Source: Actinomycetes bacterium
Lineage (GTDB): Bacteria > Actinomycetota > Actinomycetes > Mycobacteriales > Mycobacteriaceae
Length of the DNA: 13,838 bases
Assembly (NCBI GenBank): GCA_023388385.1
Contig: JAEWGK010000087.1
Coordinates: 1 to 13,838, forward strand
Direction: 5' to 3'
The notes under the pieces were generated by a model, which searched no databases, was not told the DNA's origin, and saw only the letters and a list, made by a program, of their open reading frames with translations. How positions within the stretch are numbered: position 1 is the stretch's first letter; each line of letters starts with the position of its first letter. Shown here in pieces: positions 6,643 to 13,121 of this stretch. The position numbers were made by a program, and so were the translations under genes.

Positions 6643-6926
6643 GGCGTGGGGCGCGCGGGGCGCGGGGCGGGCACGCGTTCCCGCTTACCCCGCGCACCGG
6701 CTACACCGCGGACGGCGGAATGAGGCCTCCGAATGAGGGGTTAACGTGCTTTAGCGGGAGGAACGGGTCAACGACGGCCGGGAAAACGGCCGATTGGTGA
6801 CCCGTTCCTCCCGCTAAAGGGCGTTAACCCCCCCCGCGGTGCGCCGGGCCGCCCCCGGGCAGGCCGGGGGTGCGACCGGCACGGGCCTGGCCCGGACACG
6901 GATGGGGGCGGGCGCGCCCCACCCCT
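6623..6926. other. 304-bp non-coding spacer between convergent iclR and the permease gene
   Basis: It holds the second 14-bp duplication unit, a very G-rich run (6640-6672), copy 2 of the palindromic element (6737-6831), and a GC-rich tail with CCGGGCC (6844-6850) facing GGCCCGG (6889-6895). No gene is supported. The convergent position suggests that transcripts from both sides end here, with the palindrome as the strongest possible stem. Confidence 0.75.
6737..6831. repeat. Palindromic intergenic element, copy 2
   Basis: Arms 6737-6770 and 6798-6831 are 34-bp inverted repeats with 32 matches. Outermost is GGGGTTAACG, then a short mismatched block, then CTTTAGCGGGAGGAAC and GGGTCA. The centre (6771-6797) is 27 nt, the same length as in copy 1 but unrelated in sequence. 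It forms an inner hairpin from CGGCCG (6775-6780) and CGGCCG (6787-6792) around GGAAAA. The element lies between convergent iclR and the permease gene. See copy 1 at 1746-1842; the function is unknown. Confidence 0.93.
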
Positions 6927-8660
6927 TCACGCCCGGGCGGACGCGCGGCGGTCCGTCAGCACGGCGGCCAGGACGCCAAGGGCGACCAGGCAGATGGTCG
7001 GGCCGAGCGCCATCCAGGGGGCGCGGGTGAGGTAGCCGGTGGCCTCGTTGAGCACGACGCCCCACTCCGGGCTGTCGTGAACGGCGCCGACGCCCAGGAA
7101 CCCGAGCGCCGCAAGCGCCAGCGCGTTGTGGGCGATGCGGCCGACGGCGTGCCGCACGGTCGCGGGCACCGTGACGGGCAGGACGTGGTGGCGCAGCAGG
7201 TGCCACCTCGACGCACCCATGACCTCGGCGTAGCGGTGGTGGCCGGTGCTGCGGGCCTCCTCCGCGACGGCGGCGCAGTGGGCGGCCAGCGGAATCCAGC
7301 CGCCGAGGACGACGGCGATGGCCGCGGTCCATGTCGACGCCCCGAAGACGCCGGCGAGGATGAGGCCGATGAGGATGGACGGCATGGCGTTGAGGGCCTC
7401 GCCGACCTGCTGCACCCACCGCCCCATGTGGCCGAGGACAACCCCCAGCACGGCGCACACGGCCGTCACGAGGACGGCGACGCCGATGGAGTACAGGGCG
7501 CCGTCGGCAAGCCGCGCCCACAGATCGCGACCGAGCTGATCCGTGCCCAGGGGGTGCCCGGCGGACGCGCCGGCGAGCCTGTCTGCCGGGTCGATCGACG
7601 CGTCGCGGAACAGCCCGGCGAACACCAGGACCAGCGGCATGAGCGCGATCCACGCCCAGGCCGCCGACGGCCCCCGCGACGGCGCCCGAGCGCCCGCGAC
7701 GCCCGCGACGTCGCCGTCCAGCGGCGCGAGCAGCCACCGGCGCAGGAAATGCGTGAGCAGCCCGACGATGGCGCCGAGGACCAGCACGATGGTCACGGCG
7801 GCCTGGATGACCGGGATGTCCTGGTCCCGGGCGGCGGCGACGACGGTGCGTCCGAAGCCCGGGATGTTGTAGGTGACCTCGACCGCCGCCGTCGCGGTGA
7901 CGGTGCCGGCGAAGTACAGCGCCAGCAGCGGGATGGTCGGGATGAACGCGCGGCCGAGCAGGTGCCGGGCGATGGTGCGCGGCGCGACGCCGTTGATGCG
8001 CCAGGACTCGACCCACGCTTCACCGCACGCCGCGTCGGCGGAGATGAGCAGCACGCGGCCGTACATGCCGCCGGCGGCGACGGCCAGCGCGATGACCGGC
8101 AGCACCATGTGCATCGGCCCGGCAAACCCGGAGACGGGGAACCACCCGAGTTGCAGGGCGAACACCCACATGAGCACGACGGCCAGCACGAAGTCGGGCA
8201 GCGCGGACAGCCCGGCGAGGATGGTCGCCGCCGCTCCCCCGGGCCGGCGCCCGTGGGCCGCCGCGGTGAGGCGGGGCGCGACGACGGCCGCGGCGATGAG
8301 GGTCGACACGATGAGCGAGACGACGGTGAGCGACACCGAGATGCCCAGACCCCCGACGGCGGCGCCCATCGCGGACTGGCCCTGGTCGACCCAGGACGGG
8401 CCGAAGTCGCCGCGCAGGGGGCCGGTGAACCACCCGGCGAGGGACTCCCACGGGGTTGCGGGCAGGTCGAAGCCCTCACGGATGCGGGCCAGCAGCTCGG
8501 GGGTCGCCTCGCGCTCGGCCTGGCGGGCGCGCAGGACCGACAGGGCGGGTTCGCGGCCGGTGAACCACGGGAGCATCGTCGTCAGCAGGGAGCCGACGAG
8601 GACGGCGCCGACGGCGACGGCGACGGGCCCGGCGCCGGCCCGGATCCGCGTGCCCGTCAT
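6927..8660 (-). CDS. ABC transporter permease, natural fusion of DppB-like and DppC-like subunits
   Basis: This membrane protein would form the whole translocation channel of an Opp/Dpp/Nik-type importer. Its 577 residues contain two permease units in tandem. The N-terminal unit (about 10-310) is DppB/NikB-like, with an EAA loop around 214-236 (EAWVESWRINGVAPRTIARH) and the following ALYFAGTVTATAAVEVTYNIPGFG. A linker of about 25 residues (314-335) rich in Ala/Gly/Arg follows. The C-terminal unit (about 336-570) is DppC/NikC-like, with HPLGTDQLGRDLWARLADGA at 369-388, a second EAA loop near 478-495 (AEVMGASRWHLLRHHVLP) and LGFLGVGAVHDSPEWG. Most relatives encode these as separate ~300-residue proteins. 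The start overlaps the upstream stop as ATGA (8657-8660), indicating translational coupling to the binding protein. It is the last gene of the operon. Confidence 0.94.
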   Translation of the reverse strand: MTGTRIRAGAGPVAVAVGAVLVGSLLTTMLPWFTGREPALSVLRARQAEREATPELLARIREGFDLPATPWESLAGWFTGPLRGDFGPSWVDQGQSAMGAAVGGLGISVSLTVVSLIVSTLIAAAVVAPRLTAAAHGRRPGGAAATILAGLSALPDFVLAVVLMWVFALQLGWFPVSGFAGPMHMVLPVIALAVAAGGMYGRVLLISADAACGEAWVESWRINGVAPRTIARHLLGRAFIPTIPLLALYFAGTVTATAAVEVTYNIPGFGRTVVAAARDQDIPVIQAAVTIVLVLGAIVGLLTHFLRRWLLAPLDGDVAGVAGARAPSRGPSAAWAWIALMPLVLVFAGLFRDASIDPADRLAGASAGHPLGTDQLGRDLWARLADGALYSIGVAVLVTAVCAVLGVVLGHMGRWVQQVGEALNAMPSILIGLILAGVFGASTWTAAIAVVLGGWIPLAAHCAAVAEEARSTGHHRYAEVMGASRWHLLRHHVLPVTVPATVRHAVGRIAHNALALAALGFLGVGAVHDSPEWGVVLNEATGYLTRAPWMALGPTICLVALGVLAAVLTDRRASARA

Positions 8661-10150
8661 GACCGCGCGGTCTCCACGGTCACGAAGTAGCGCTCCATCG
8701 GGTCGAGGTGGACGTCCTTCACGTCGCGCGTGCCGACGTGGGAATGCTCGAAGCTGATGGGCACGACGACGCCGGAGGCGACGAGCTCTCCGGCGATCTC
8801 GGCGGCGCGGCGCAGGCGGCCCTCGTCGTCGCCGAGCCCCGCGGCCTCCTTGATGCGGGCGTCGACGGCAGGGTCGCAGTGGCGGGACAGGTTGTAGCCG
8901 CCGTCGCAGGAGTAGTCGGACTCCAGGTAGGCGACGGGGTCGGAGGCGCCGATCATGTAGTTGCGGGAGCCGATGACGGCGTCGAATTCGCCGTTCATGA
9001 GCTGCGGCTCGAGAGCCTCGAACTCACCGGTGACGACCTCGACGTCGAAGCCGGCGGCGCGCAGCTGCTCGGCGACGACGGAGGCGACCTCGGGCAGCTC
9101 GGGGCGGTCGGTCCAGGTGGCCAGGCGGACGGTGCCGCGGCCCTCGCCGTGTGCGGCGAGCGGCTTCGGGTCGATGTCGGCCCACTTCTGCTCGGGGTTG
9201 AAGACGTGGCCGTCGGCGGCGGTGGCGTGGCCCTCGTAGATGGTGTCGACGATGAGGCCCTCGTCGATGGCGTCGGCGGCGACGGTGCGCATGGCCTCGT
9301 CGGCGAAGATGCCCTTCGAGGTGTTGAGGTTGAGCAGGACACCGCGGGTCAAGGTGTCCTCATTGACATCGGCGTCGCCAAGGTCGGCGAGCTGGGCGAC
9401 GGGCAGGGCCTGGGCGATGTTGACGTCGCCGGCGCGCAGGGCGTTGGCGCGGGTGCCGGCCTCGGGCATGAAGGTGACGTCGAGGCCCGCGGCACCGGGC
9501 TCGCCGCCCCAGTAGTCGGTGTTGGCGTCGGCGGTGAAGCCGTTCGCGCCGTCGACCGCGACGATCTTGTAAGGGCCCGTGCCGTGGCCGACGGGGTCGG
9601 GGTTCTCCCCGCCGTAGGCGGCCTCGGAGAGGATGACGGTGCCGGGGTCGGTGAAGCGGCGCACCAGGATCGGATCGTCGACGTCGGTGGTGACGGTGAG
9701 CTCGCGGTCACCCGTGGCCTCGAAGGTGAACTCGGCGTCGCCGAGGCCCTCGGGGCGGGTGGCGGACTCCGCGGCGTTGCGCAGCGCGGTGGCGGCGGCC
9801 TCGGCGGTGAGCTCGGTGCCGTCGTGGAAGGTGACGCCCTCGCGGAGGGTGAACACGGCGGTGCGCTCGTCGGGGGTCTCCCAGCTCTCGGCGAGGGCGG
9901 GGACGACCTTCGCGTCCTCGTCGACGTTGACCAGGGTCTCCGCGACGCCGGTGCGCGTGTTGATGAGCGCGTCGTCCGAGTACGGCGACAACGAGGCGAC
10001 GGGCTGGAACGCCATGGCGAAGCCGATGCGCTCGGAGGCGTCGCCGGAGCCCTCCGCGCCCTGCGTGAAGCAGCCGCCGAGGGTGAGGGCGGTGCCGGCC
10101 GCGACCGCGATGGCGGCGGCCCGGCGGACCCGGGTGCTGGTGGGGATCAT
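8657..10150 (-). CDS. Lipoprotein solute-binding protein of an Opp/Nik/opine-type ABC importer (SBP_bac_5)
   Basis: The 497-residue protein captures the substrate outside the membrane for the adjacent permease. Residues 1-26 are a lipoprotein signal with RVRR, a hydrophobic stretch and the lipobox TLGGC; Cys27 would be lipidated. Family 5 binding-protein hallmarks are VVPALAESWE (82-91), VTFHDGTELTAEA (106-118), GTGPYKIV (190-197) and DPVAYLESDY (404-413). Cys415 and Cys425 could form a disulfide. The same frame stays open far upstream, but that part is a shadow of the MFS and ATPase genes. The ATG at 10150 is preceded by AGGAGA and overlaps the MFS stop (ATGA). The ligand could be a peptide, nickel complex or opine-type metallophore; sequence alone does not decide. 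Confidence 0.94.
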   Translation of the reverse strand: MIPTSTRVRRAAAIAVAAGTALTLGGCFTQGAEGSGDASERIGFAMAFQPVASLSPYSDDALINTRTGVAETLVNVDEDAKVVPALAESWETPDERTAVFTLREGVTFHDGTELTAEAAATALRNAAESATRPEGLGDAEFTFEATGDRELTVTTDVDDPILVRRFTDPGTVILSEAAYGGENPDPVGHGTGPYKIVAVDGANGFTADANTDYWGGEPGAAGLDVTFMPEAGTRANALRAGDVNIAQALPVAQLADLGDADVNEDTLTRGVLLNLNTSKGIFADEAMRTVAADAIDEGLIVDTIYEGHATAADGHVFNPEQKWADIDPKPLAAHGEGRGTVRLATWTDRPELPEVASVVAEQLRAAGFDVEVVTGEFEALEPQLMNGEFDAVIGSRNYMIGASDPVAYLESDYSCDGGYNLSRHCDPAVDARIKEAAGLGDDEGRLRRAAEIAGELVASGVVVPISFEHSHVGTRDVKDVHLDPMERYFVTVETARS

Positions 10151-11553
10151 TCGGTGTCTCCTGTCGGTCGGGTTGAGGGGGAGGAAGCTCGTGCGGCGGT
10201 CGTGCCCGCGGCGGGCGCGGAGTGGCGGCCGTCGTGCGCGGCGCGGGGGTCGCCGCGTGCCGCGTCGCGTGACGACGTCCCGGGCGCTGTCCCGGCGTGG
10301 CGCAGCGCAATGCGGCGCAGGCCGGCGGCGGAGGCGCACAGGAGCACGGCCATGACGGTCCACGGCAGCGCGGCGGCGGGGCCGGGAGTCGCGGCGGCGT
10401 CGAGCAGGTCGCCGAGGATGGTGGAGACGACGAGCACGGCCAGGCCGCCGGCGGTGTTGAGGAAGCCGTAGTAGCTGCCCAGGTCCCGGTTGCCGCCGAT
10501 GTCCCCGACAAGATCGCGGGCGACGGGCACGGCGATCATGTCGCCGAGGTTGAGCAGCAGGACGAACAGCAGGGCGGGCAGCAGCGCGACGGCGCCGGAC
10601 AGGTCGAAGGGCGCGGCAACGGCGACGACGGCGAAGGACAGCGCCATCGCGCCGAATCCGGCGGTGAGCGCCGCGGGGGCGCCGGCGGCGGCCGCCCGCC
10701 GGTGGACGGGGCCCTGCAGCGCGATGCCCCAGATGGAGGCGACGGCGAAGAACCAGCCGAGCAGGGCGTCGGAGCCGGTGGCGCGGCGCAGCTCCACGGG
10801 CAGCGCAAGGTAGAGCTGGTTGTGGGCGACCAGGTACGTCGAGTACAGGGCGGCGAAGCCCAGGAAGGTGCGGTTGCGCAGGACGGCGCCCCACGACGCG
10901 AGCACGGAGGCGGGGCGGACGGGGCCCGCGCCACCCTCCGGCACGCCCGGGTCGGCGCCGGCGCCGCGCCCGATGCGGCTGCGCGACAGCATGACGGCGT
11001 GGGTGGCGAAGATGACGGCGAAGACGGCGGCGCCGGCCAGGCACACGGCCGTGAATCCGACGGGGATGAGCGCGGCGCCGAGGACCGGGCCGACGAGCAC
11101 GCCGATGCGCGACCACGCCGCGTCGAGGGCGAAGATGCGCGAGCGGGTGTCGCGTCCGGCGCGCTCCAGGTGCAGCCCCTCCATCGCCAGGGTCGACTCG
11201 ACCGCGGGCGAGAACAGGGCCGCGGCGAAGCCGATGAGCACGACGCCGACGACCATCGTCGTCACGCCCTGCGCCATGCCGGCGACGAGGAAGCCCGCGA
11301 TGCGCAGGGCGACGCCGACGAGGAGGATCGGCCGGGGGCCGAAGCGGTCCGACAGGCCGCCGCCAAGGAAGAACAGGCCCTGCTGGCTGAACGTGCGCAG
11401 GCCGAGCACCAGGCCGATGGCCGCGCCGGACGCGCCGAGCGTGCCGGCCATTTGGACGGCGATGAACGGCACGACCAGGTAGAAGCCGATGTTGAACAGC
11501 ATCTGCGTCAACAGCAGCACCTGGACCGGGGCGGGCAGCCCCCTCATGCTCAC
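10147..11553 (-). CDS. MFS transporter (12-TM, DHA1/MdtH-like) inside the ABC importer operon
   Basis: This is a proton-driven membrane transporter, most likely an exporter. The 468-residue protein is hydrophobic throughout. MFS motif A is at residues 64-75 (GGGLSDRFGPRP) after GLRTFSQQGLFF, a combination that resembles E. coli MdtH and similar efflux proteins. The last 40 or so residues are a hydrophilic Ala/Arg-rich tail. I use the GTG at 11553, which overlaps the ATPase stop as GTGA; an ATG two codons later is an alternative. GGGAG lies eight bases in front of the GTG. Its stop overlaps the binding-protein start. Its position among importer genes suggests that it exports what the ABC system re-imports, or a related compound, as CntE does for staphylopine; this is inference. 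Confidence 0.92.
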   Translation of the reverse strand: MSMRGLPAPVQVLLLTQMLFNIGFYLVVPFIAVQMAGTLGASGAAIGLVLGLRTFSQQGLFFLGGGLSDRFGPRPILLVGVALRIAGFLVAGMAQGVTTMVVGVVLIGFAAALFSPAVESTLAMEGLHLERAGRDTRSRIFALDAAWSRIGVLVGPVLGAALIPVGFTAVCLAGAAVFAVIFATHAVMLSRSRIGRGAGADPGVPEGGAGPVRPASVLASWGAVLRNRTFLGFAALYSTYLVAHNQLYLALPVELRRATGSDALLGWFFAVASIWGIALQGPVHRRAAAAGAPAALTAGFGAMALSFAVVAVAAPFDLSGAVALLPALLFVLLLNLGDMIAVPVARDLVGDIGGNRDLGSYYGFLNTAGGLAVLVVSTILGDLLDAAATPGPAAALPWTVMAVLLCASAAGLRRIALRHAGTAPGTSSRDAARGDPRAAHDGRHSAPAAGTTAARASSPSTRPTGDTE

Positions 11554-12230
11554 GGGGCGAGCTCCCGGGCCGCGTCGGCGAGCAGGCGGGTGGCCCCGTG
11601 CGCCGGGTCGTCGAGAAGCTCCACCGGGCCGGACTCCACGCAGCGGCCGGCGTCGAGGACGGCGACGTGGTCGCAGAAGGACCGGACCGTCGGCAGATCG
11701 TGGGTGACCAGGACGACGGTGGCCTCGGCGGCGGCGAGCGTGCGCTCCAGCAGCTCGCGGGTGGCGCGGTCCAGGGCGGAGAACGCCTCGTCCGCGATGA
11801 TGAGGCCCGGCCGGGCGACGAGGGCCCGGGCGACGGCGACGCGCTGGCGCTGGCCGCCGGACAGCTCGCCCGGGCGACGGTCCAGCAGCGACGCGTCGAG
11901 GCCGAGCGAGGCGAACAGCTCCGGCAGGCGTCCGGCGGCGGCCGAGGCGGCGGCCCCTCCCCCGGCGATGAGCACGGGCTCCAGGACACAGTCACGCACC
12001 GGCATGGACGGCATGAGCGAGCTGCCCGGGTCCTGCGGGATATAGCCGATGGCGCCGGCGGGGCGCTCGATCGACCCGCGGTCGGGGGTGAGCATCCCGG
12101 TCATGACGGAGATGAGCGTCGTCTTGCCGGCGCCGGAGCGGCCGACGACGCCGAGGCGCGCGCCGTCCGGGACCGTGAACGTCACACCCTCGAGGCGGCC
12201 GTCGACGGTGATGTCATCGCAGGTCAGCAT
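11550..12230 (-). CDS. ABC transporter ATPase, short NikE/CntF/DppF-like
   Basis: This cytoplasmic ATPase would power the fused permease together with its partner encoded just upstream. The 226 residues include Walker A GRSGAGKTT (30-38), Q-loop Gln66 in YIPQDPGSSLMPSMPV, signature LSGGQRQ (123-129), Walker B LIIADEA (143-149, with EAF in place of the usual EPT) and switch His177. It ends soon after the nucleotide-binding domain, without the C-terminal extension of about 80 residues in OppF/DppF. The open frame runs farther upstream through the other ATPase gene in another frame. I chose ATG 12230 because GGAGGTG lies five bases before it and the ABC fold starts there. It overlaps the preceding gene by 17 bp and the MFS gene by 4 bp. 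Confidence 0.94.
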   Translation of the reverse strand: MLTCDDITVDGRLEGVTFTVPDGARLGVVGRSGAGKTTLISVMTGMLTPDRGSIERPAGAIGYIPQDPGSSLMPSMPVRDCVLEPVLIAGGGAAASAAAGRLPELFASLGLDASLLDRRPGELSGGQRQRVAVARALVARPGLIIADEAFSALDRATRELLERTLAAAEATVVLVTHDLPTVRSFCDHVAVLDAGRCVESGPVELLDDPAHGATRLLADAARELAP

Positions 12231-12855
12231 GATCCACCTCCGTGATGGTCCCGGCCTCGACGCGCAGGTGCCGGTCGGCGACGCGGCGGGCGACGCCCGG
12301 GTTGTGCGTGGAGACGACGACGGCGGCGCCCGTGCGTTCCGACGCTGCGACGAGAGCGTCGGCGACGGCGAGCGTCGCGATGGGGTCGAGCGACGATGTC
12401 GGCTCGTCGGCGAGGATGACGTCGGGGTCACGGGACAGCGCGCACGCGATGGCGACACGCTGGCGCTGGCCGCCCGACAGGCGCAGCGGATGGCGGCGGG
12501 CCTGCTCGTCGGTGATGCCGCAGGCGCGCAGGGCCTCATCGGCGCGCTCAGCGGAACCGGCGGCCAGCTGGACCTGGCGGCGGCAGCGCACCAGCGGGTT
12601 GAGCGAGCCCAGGGAGTCCTGGGCGACGAAGCCGACGGTGCCGTCGCGGCGCACCGTGCCCTCGACGACCAGCGGCTCGCAGACGAGGCCGGCGAGCAGG
12701 CGCAGCAGCGTCGTCTTGCCGGAGCCCGACAGGCCCGTGATGGAGATGCGCTCCCCGCGGCGGACGACGAGCTCAGGGATGGCGAGGAGGGTCGTCTCCC
12801 CTGCCGTCACCGCGGCATCCGTGACGTGGATGCACTCGGGTCCGGTGTCTGTCAT
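12214..12855 (-). CDS. ABC transporter ATPase, short NikD/CntD/DppD-like; first gene of the operon
   Basis: This is the second nucleotide-binding subunit of the importer. The 213 residues show Walker A GLSGSGKTT (41-49), Q-loop Gln79 in FVAQDSLGSLNPL, signature LSGGQRQ (126-132), Walker B VILADEP (146-152) and switch His184. Like its partner it lacks the C-terminal oligopeptide-type extension, a feature of nickel- and opine-type ATPases. The frame allows an upstream start at 12903, but GAGGAGGTG lies a few bases before the ATG at 12855 and the upstream residues are only arginine-rich. It is the promoter-proximal gene of five overlapping genes transcribed leftwards. An AT-rich inverted repeat lies about 100 bp upstream. 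Confidence 0.94.
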   Translation of the reverse strand: MTDTGPECIHVTDAAVTAGETTLLAIPELVVRRGERISITGLSGSGKTTLLRLLAGLVCEPLVVEGTVRRDGTVGFVAQDSLGSLNPLVRCRRQVQLAAGSAERADEALRACGITDEQARRHPLRLSGGQRQRVAIACALSRDPDVILADEPTSSLDPIATLAVADALVAASERTGAAVVVSTHNPGVARRVADRHLRVEAGTITEVDHADLR

Positions 12856-12955
12856 CGGCACCTCCTCAGGAGCGGTCGGCCGCCGGCGGCGGTTCCGGCG
12901 CACAACGGGCCCCGTCCGTGACGCCCGGCGGGACTATCTCGCCTGAAGACCGTAA

Positions 12956-12971
12956 TGGAAACACGTTTTCA
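12956..12971. promoter_or_regulatory. candidate operator/promoter region of the transporter operon
   Basis: TGGAAACACGTTTTCA is an imperfect palindrome (six-base arms with one mismatch around CACG) in an AT-rich patch. Read toward the operon it gives TTGAAAACGTGTTTCC; its TTGAAA resembles a -35 box, but no good -10 follows at the right distance. The half-site TGAAAA is that of actinobacterial Zur boxes, although the centre here is one base longer than the usual form. Function is inference. Confidence 0.35.
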
Positions 12972-13069
12972 ACACCACATCGGGCCGGTGCGGCACCATG
13001 CCGGGACGCATCCCACCCCACCTGCGCATTTGCGCAATTCCGCGATGATGGGTGGCGTGCCCGGCCAAG

Positions 13070-13101
13070 CCGCGCGTCCGGTCAGCCGCGCGTCCGGTCA
13101 G
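13070..13101. repeat. 16-bp tandem duplication
   Basis: CCGCGCGTCCGGTCAG occurs twice without a gap (13070-13085 and 13086-13101), exactly identical. It lies just downstream of the CPBP protease gene, in non-coding DNA. Confidence 0.9.
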
Positions 13102-13121
13102 CAGCGGGGTGCCGCGGAGGT

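Larger units (their letters stand above)
12856..13121. other. 266-bp intergenic region upstream of the transporter operon
   Basis: No gene is supported. The part next to the operon is GC-rich. An AT-rich patch at about 12945-12975 holds the only promoter- or operator-like sequence. Farther out, TGCGCATTTGCGCAATT (13023-13039) contains two TGCGCA words and the palindrome TTGCGCAA, and a 16-bp tandem duplication follows. No clear terminator for the CPBP gene is visible. Confidence 0.6.

Noticed and set aside
8657-11995. A single 1112-residue minus-strand open frame
   Set aside because: Only its last 497 residues, from the lipoprotein signal at 10150, are a real protein. The upstream part is Arg/Pro-rich and overlaps the MFS and ATPase genes in a different frame.
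6870-12045. Long plus-strand open frames opposite the transporter operon
   Set aside because: They are shadows without ribosome-binding sites or domains; the minus-strand genes have clear motifs, overlaps and ribosome-binding sites.
12856-12903. An N-terminal extension of the first ATPase from an ATG at 12903
   Set aside because: The extra residues are MRRNRRRRPTAPEEVP, without similarity to the ABC fold, and GAGGAGGTG points to the ATG at 12855.
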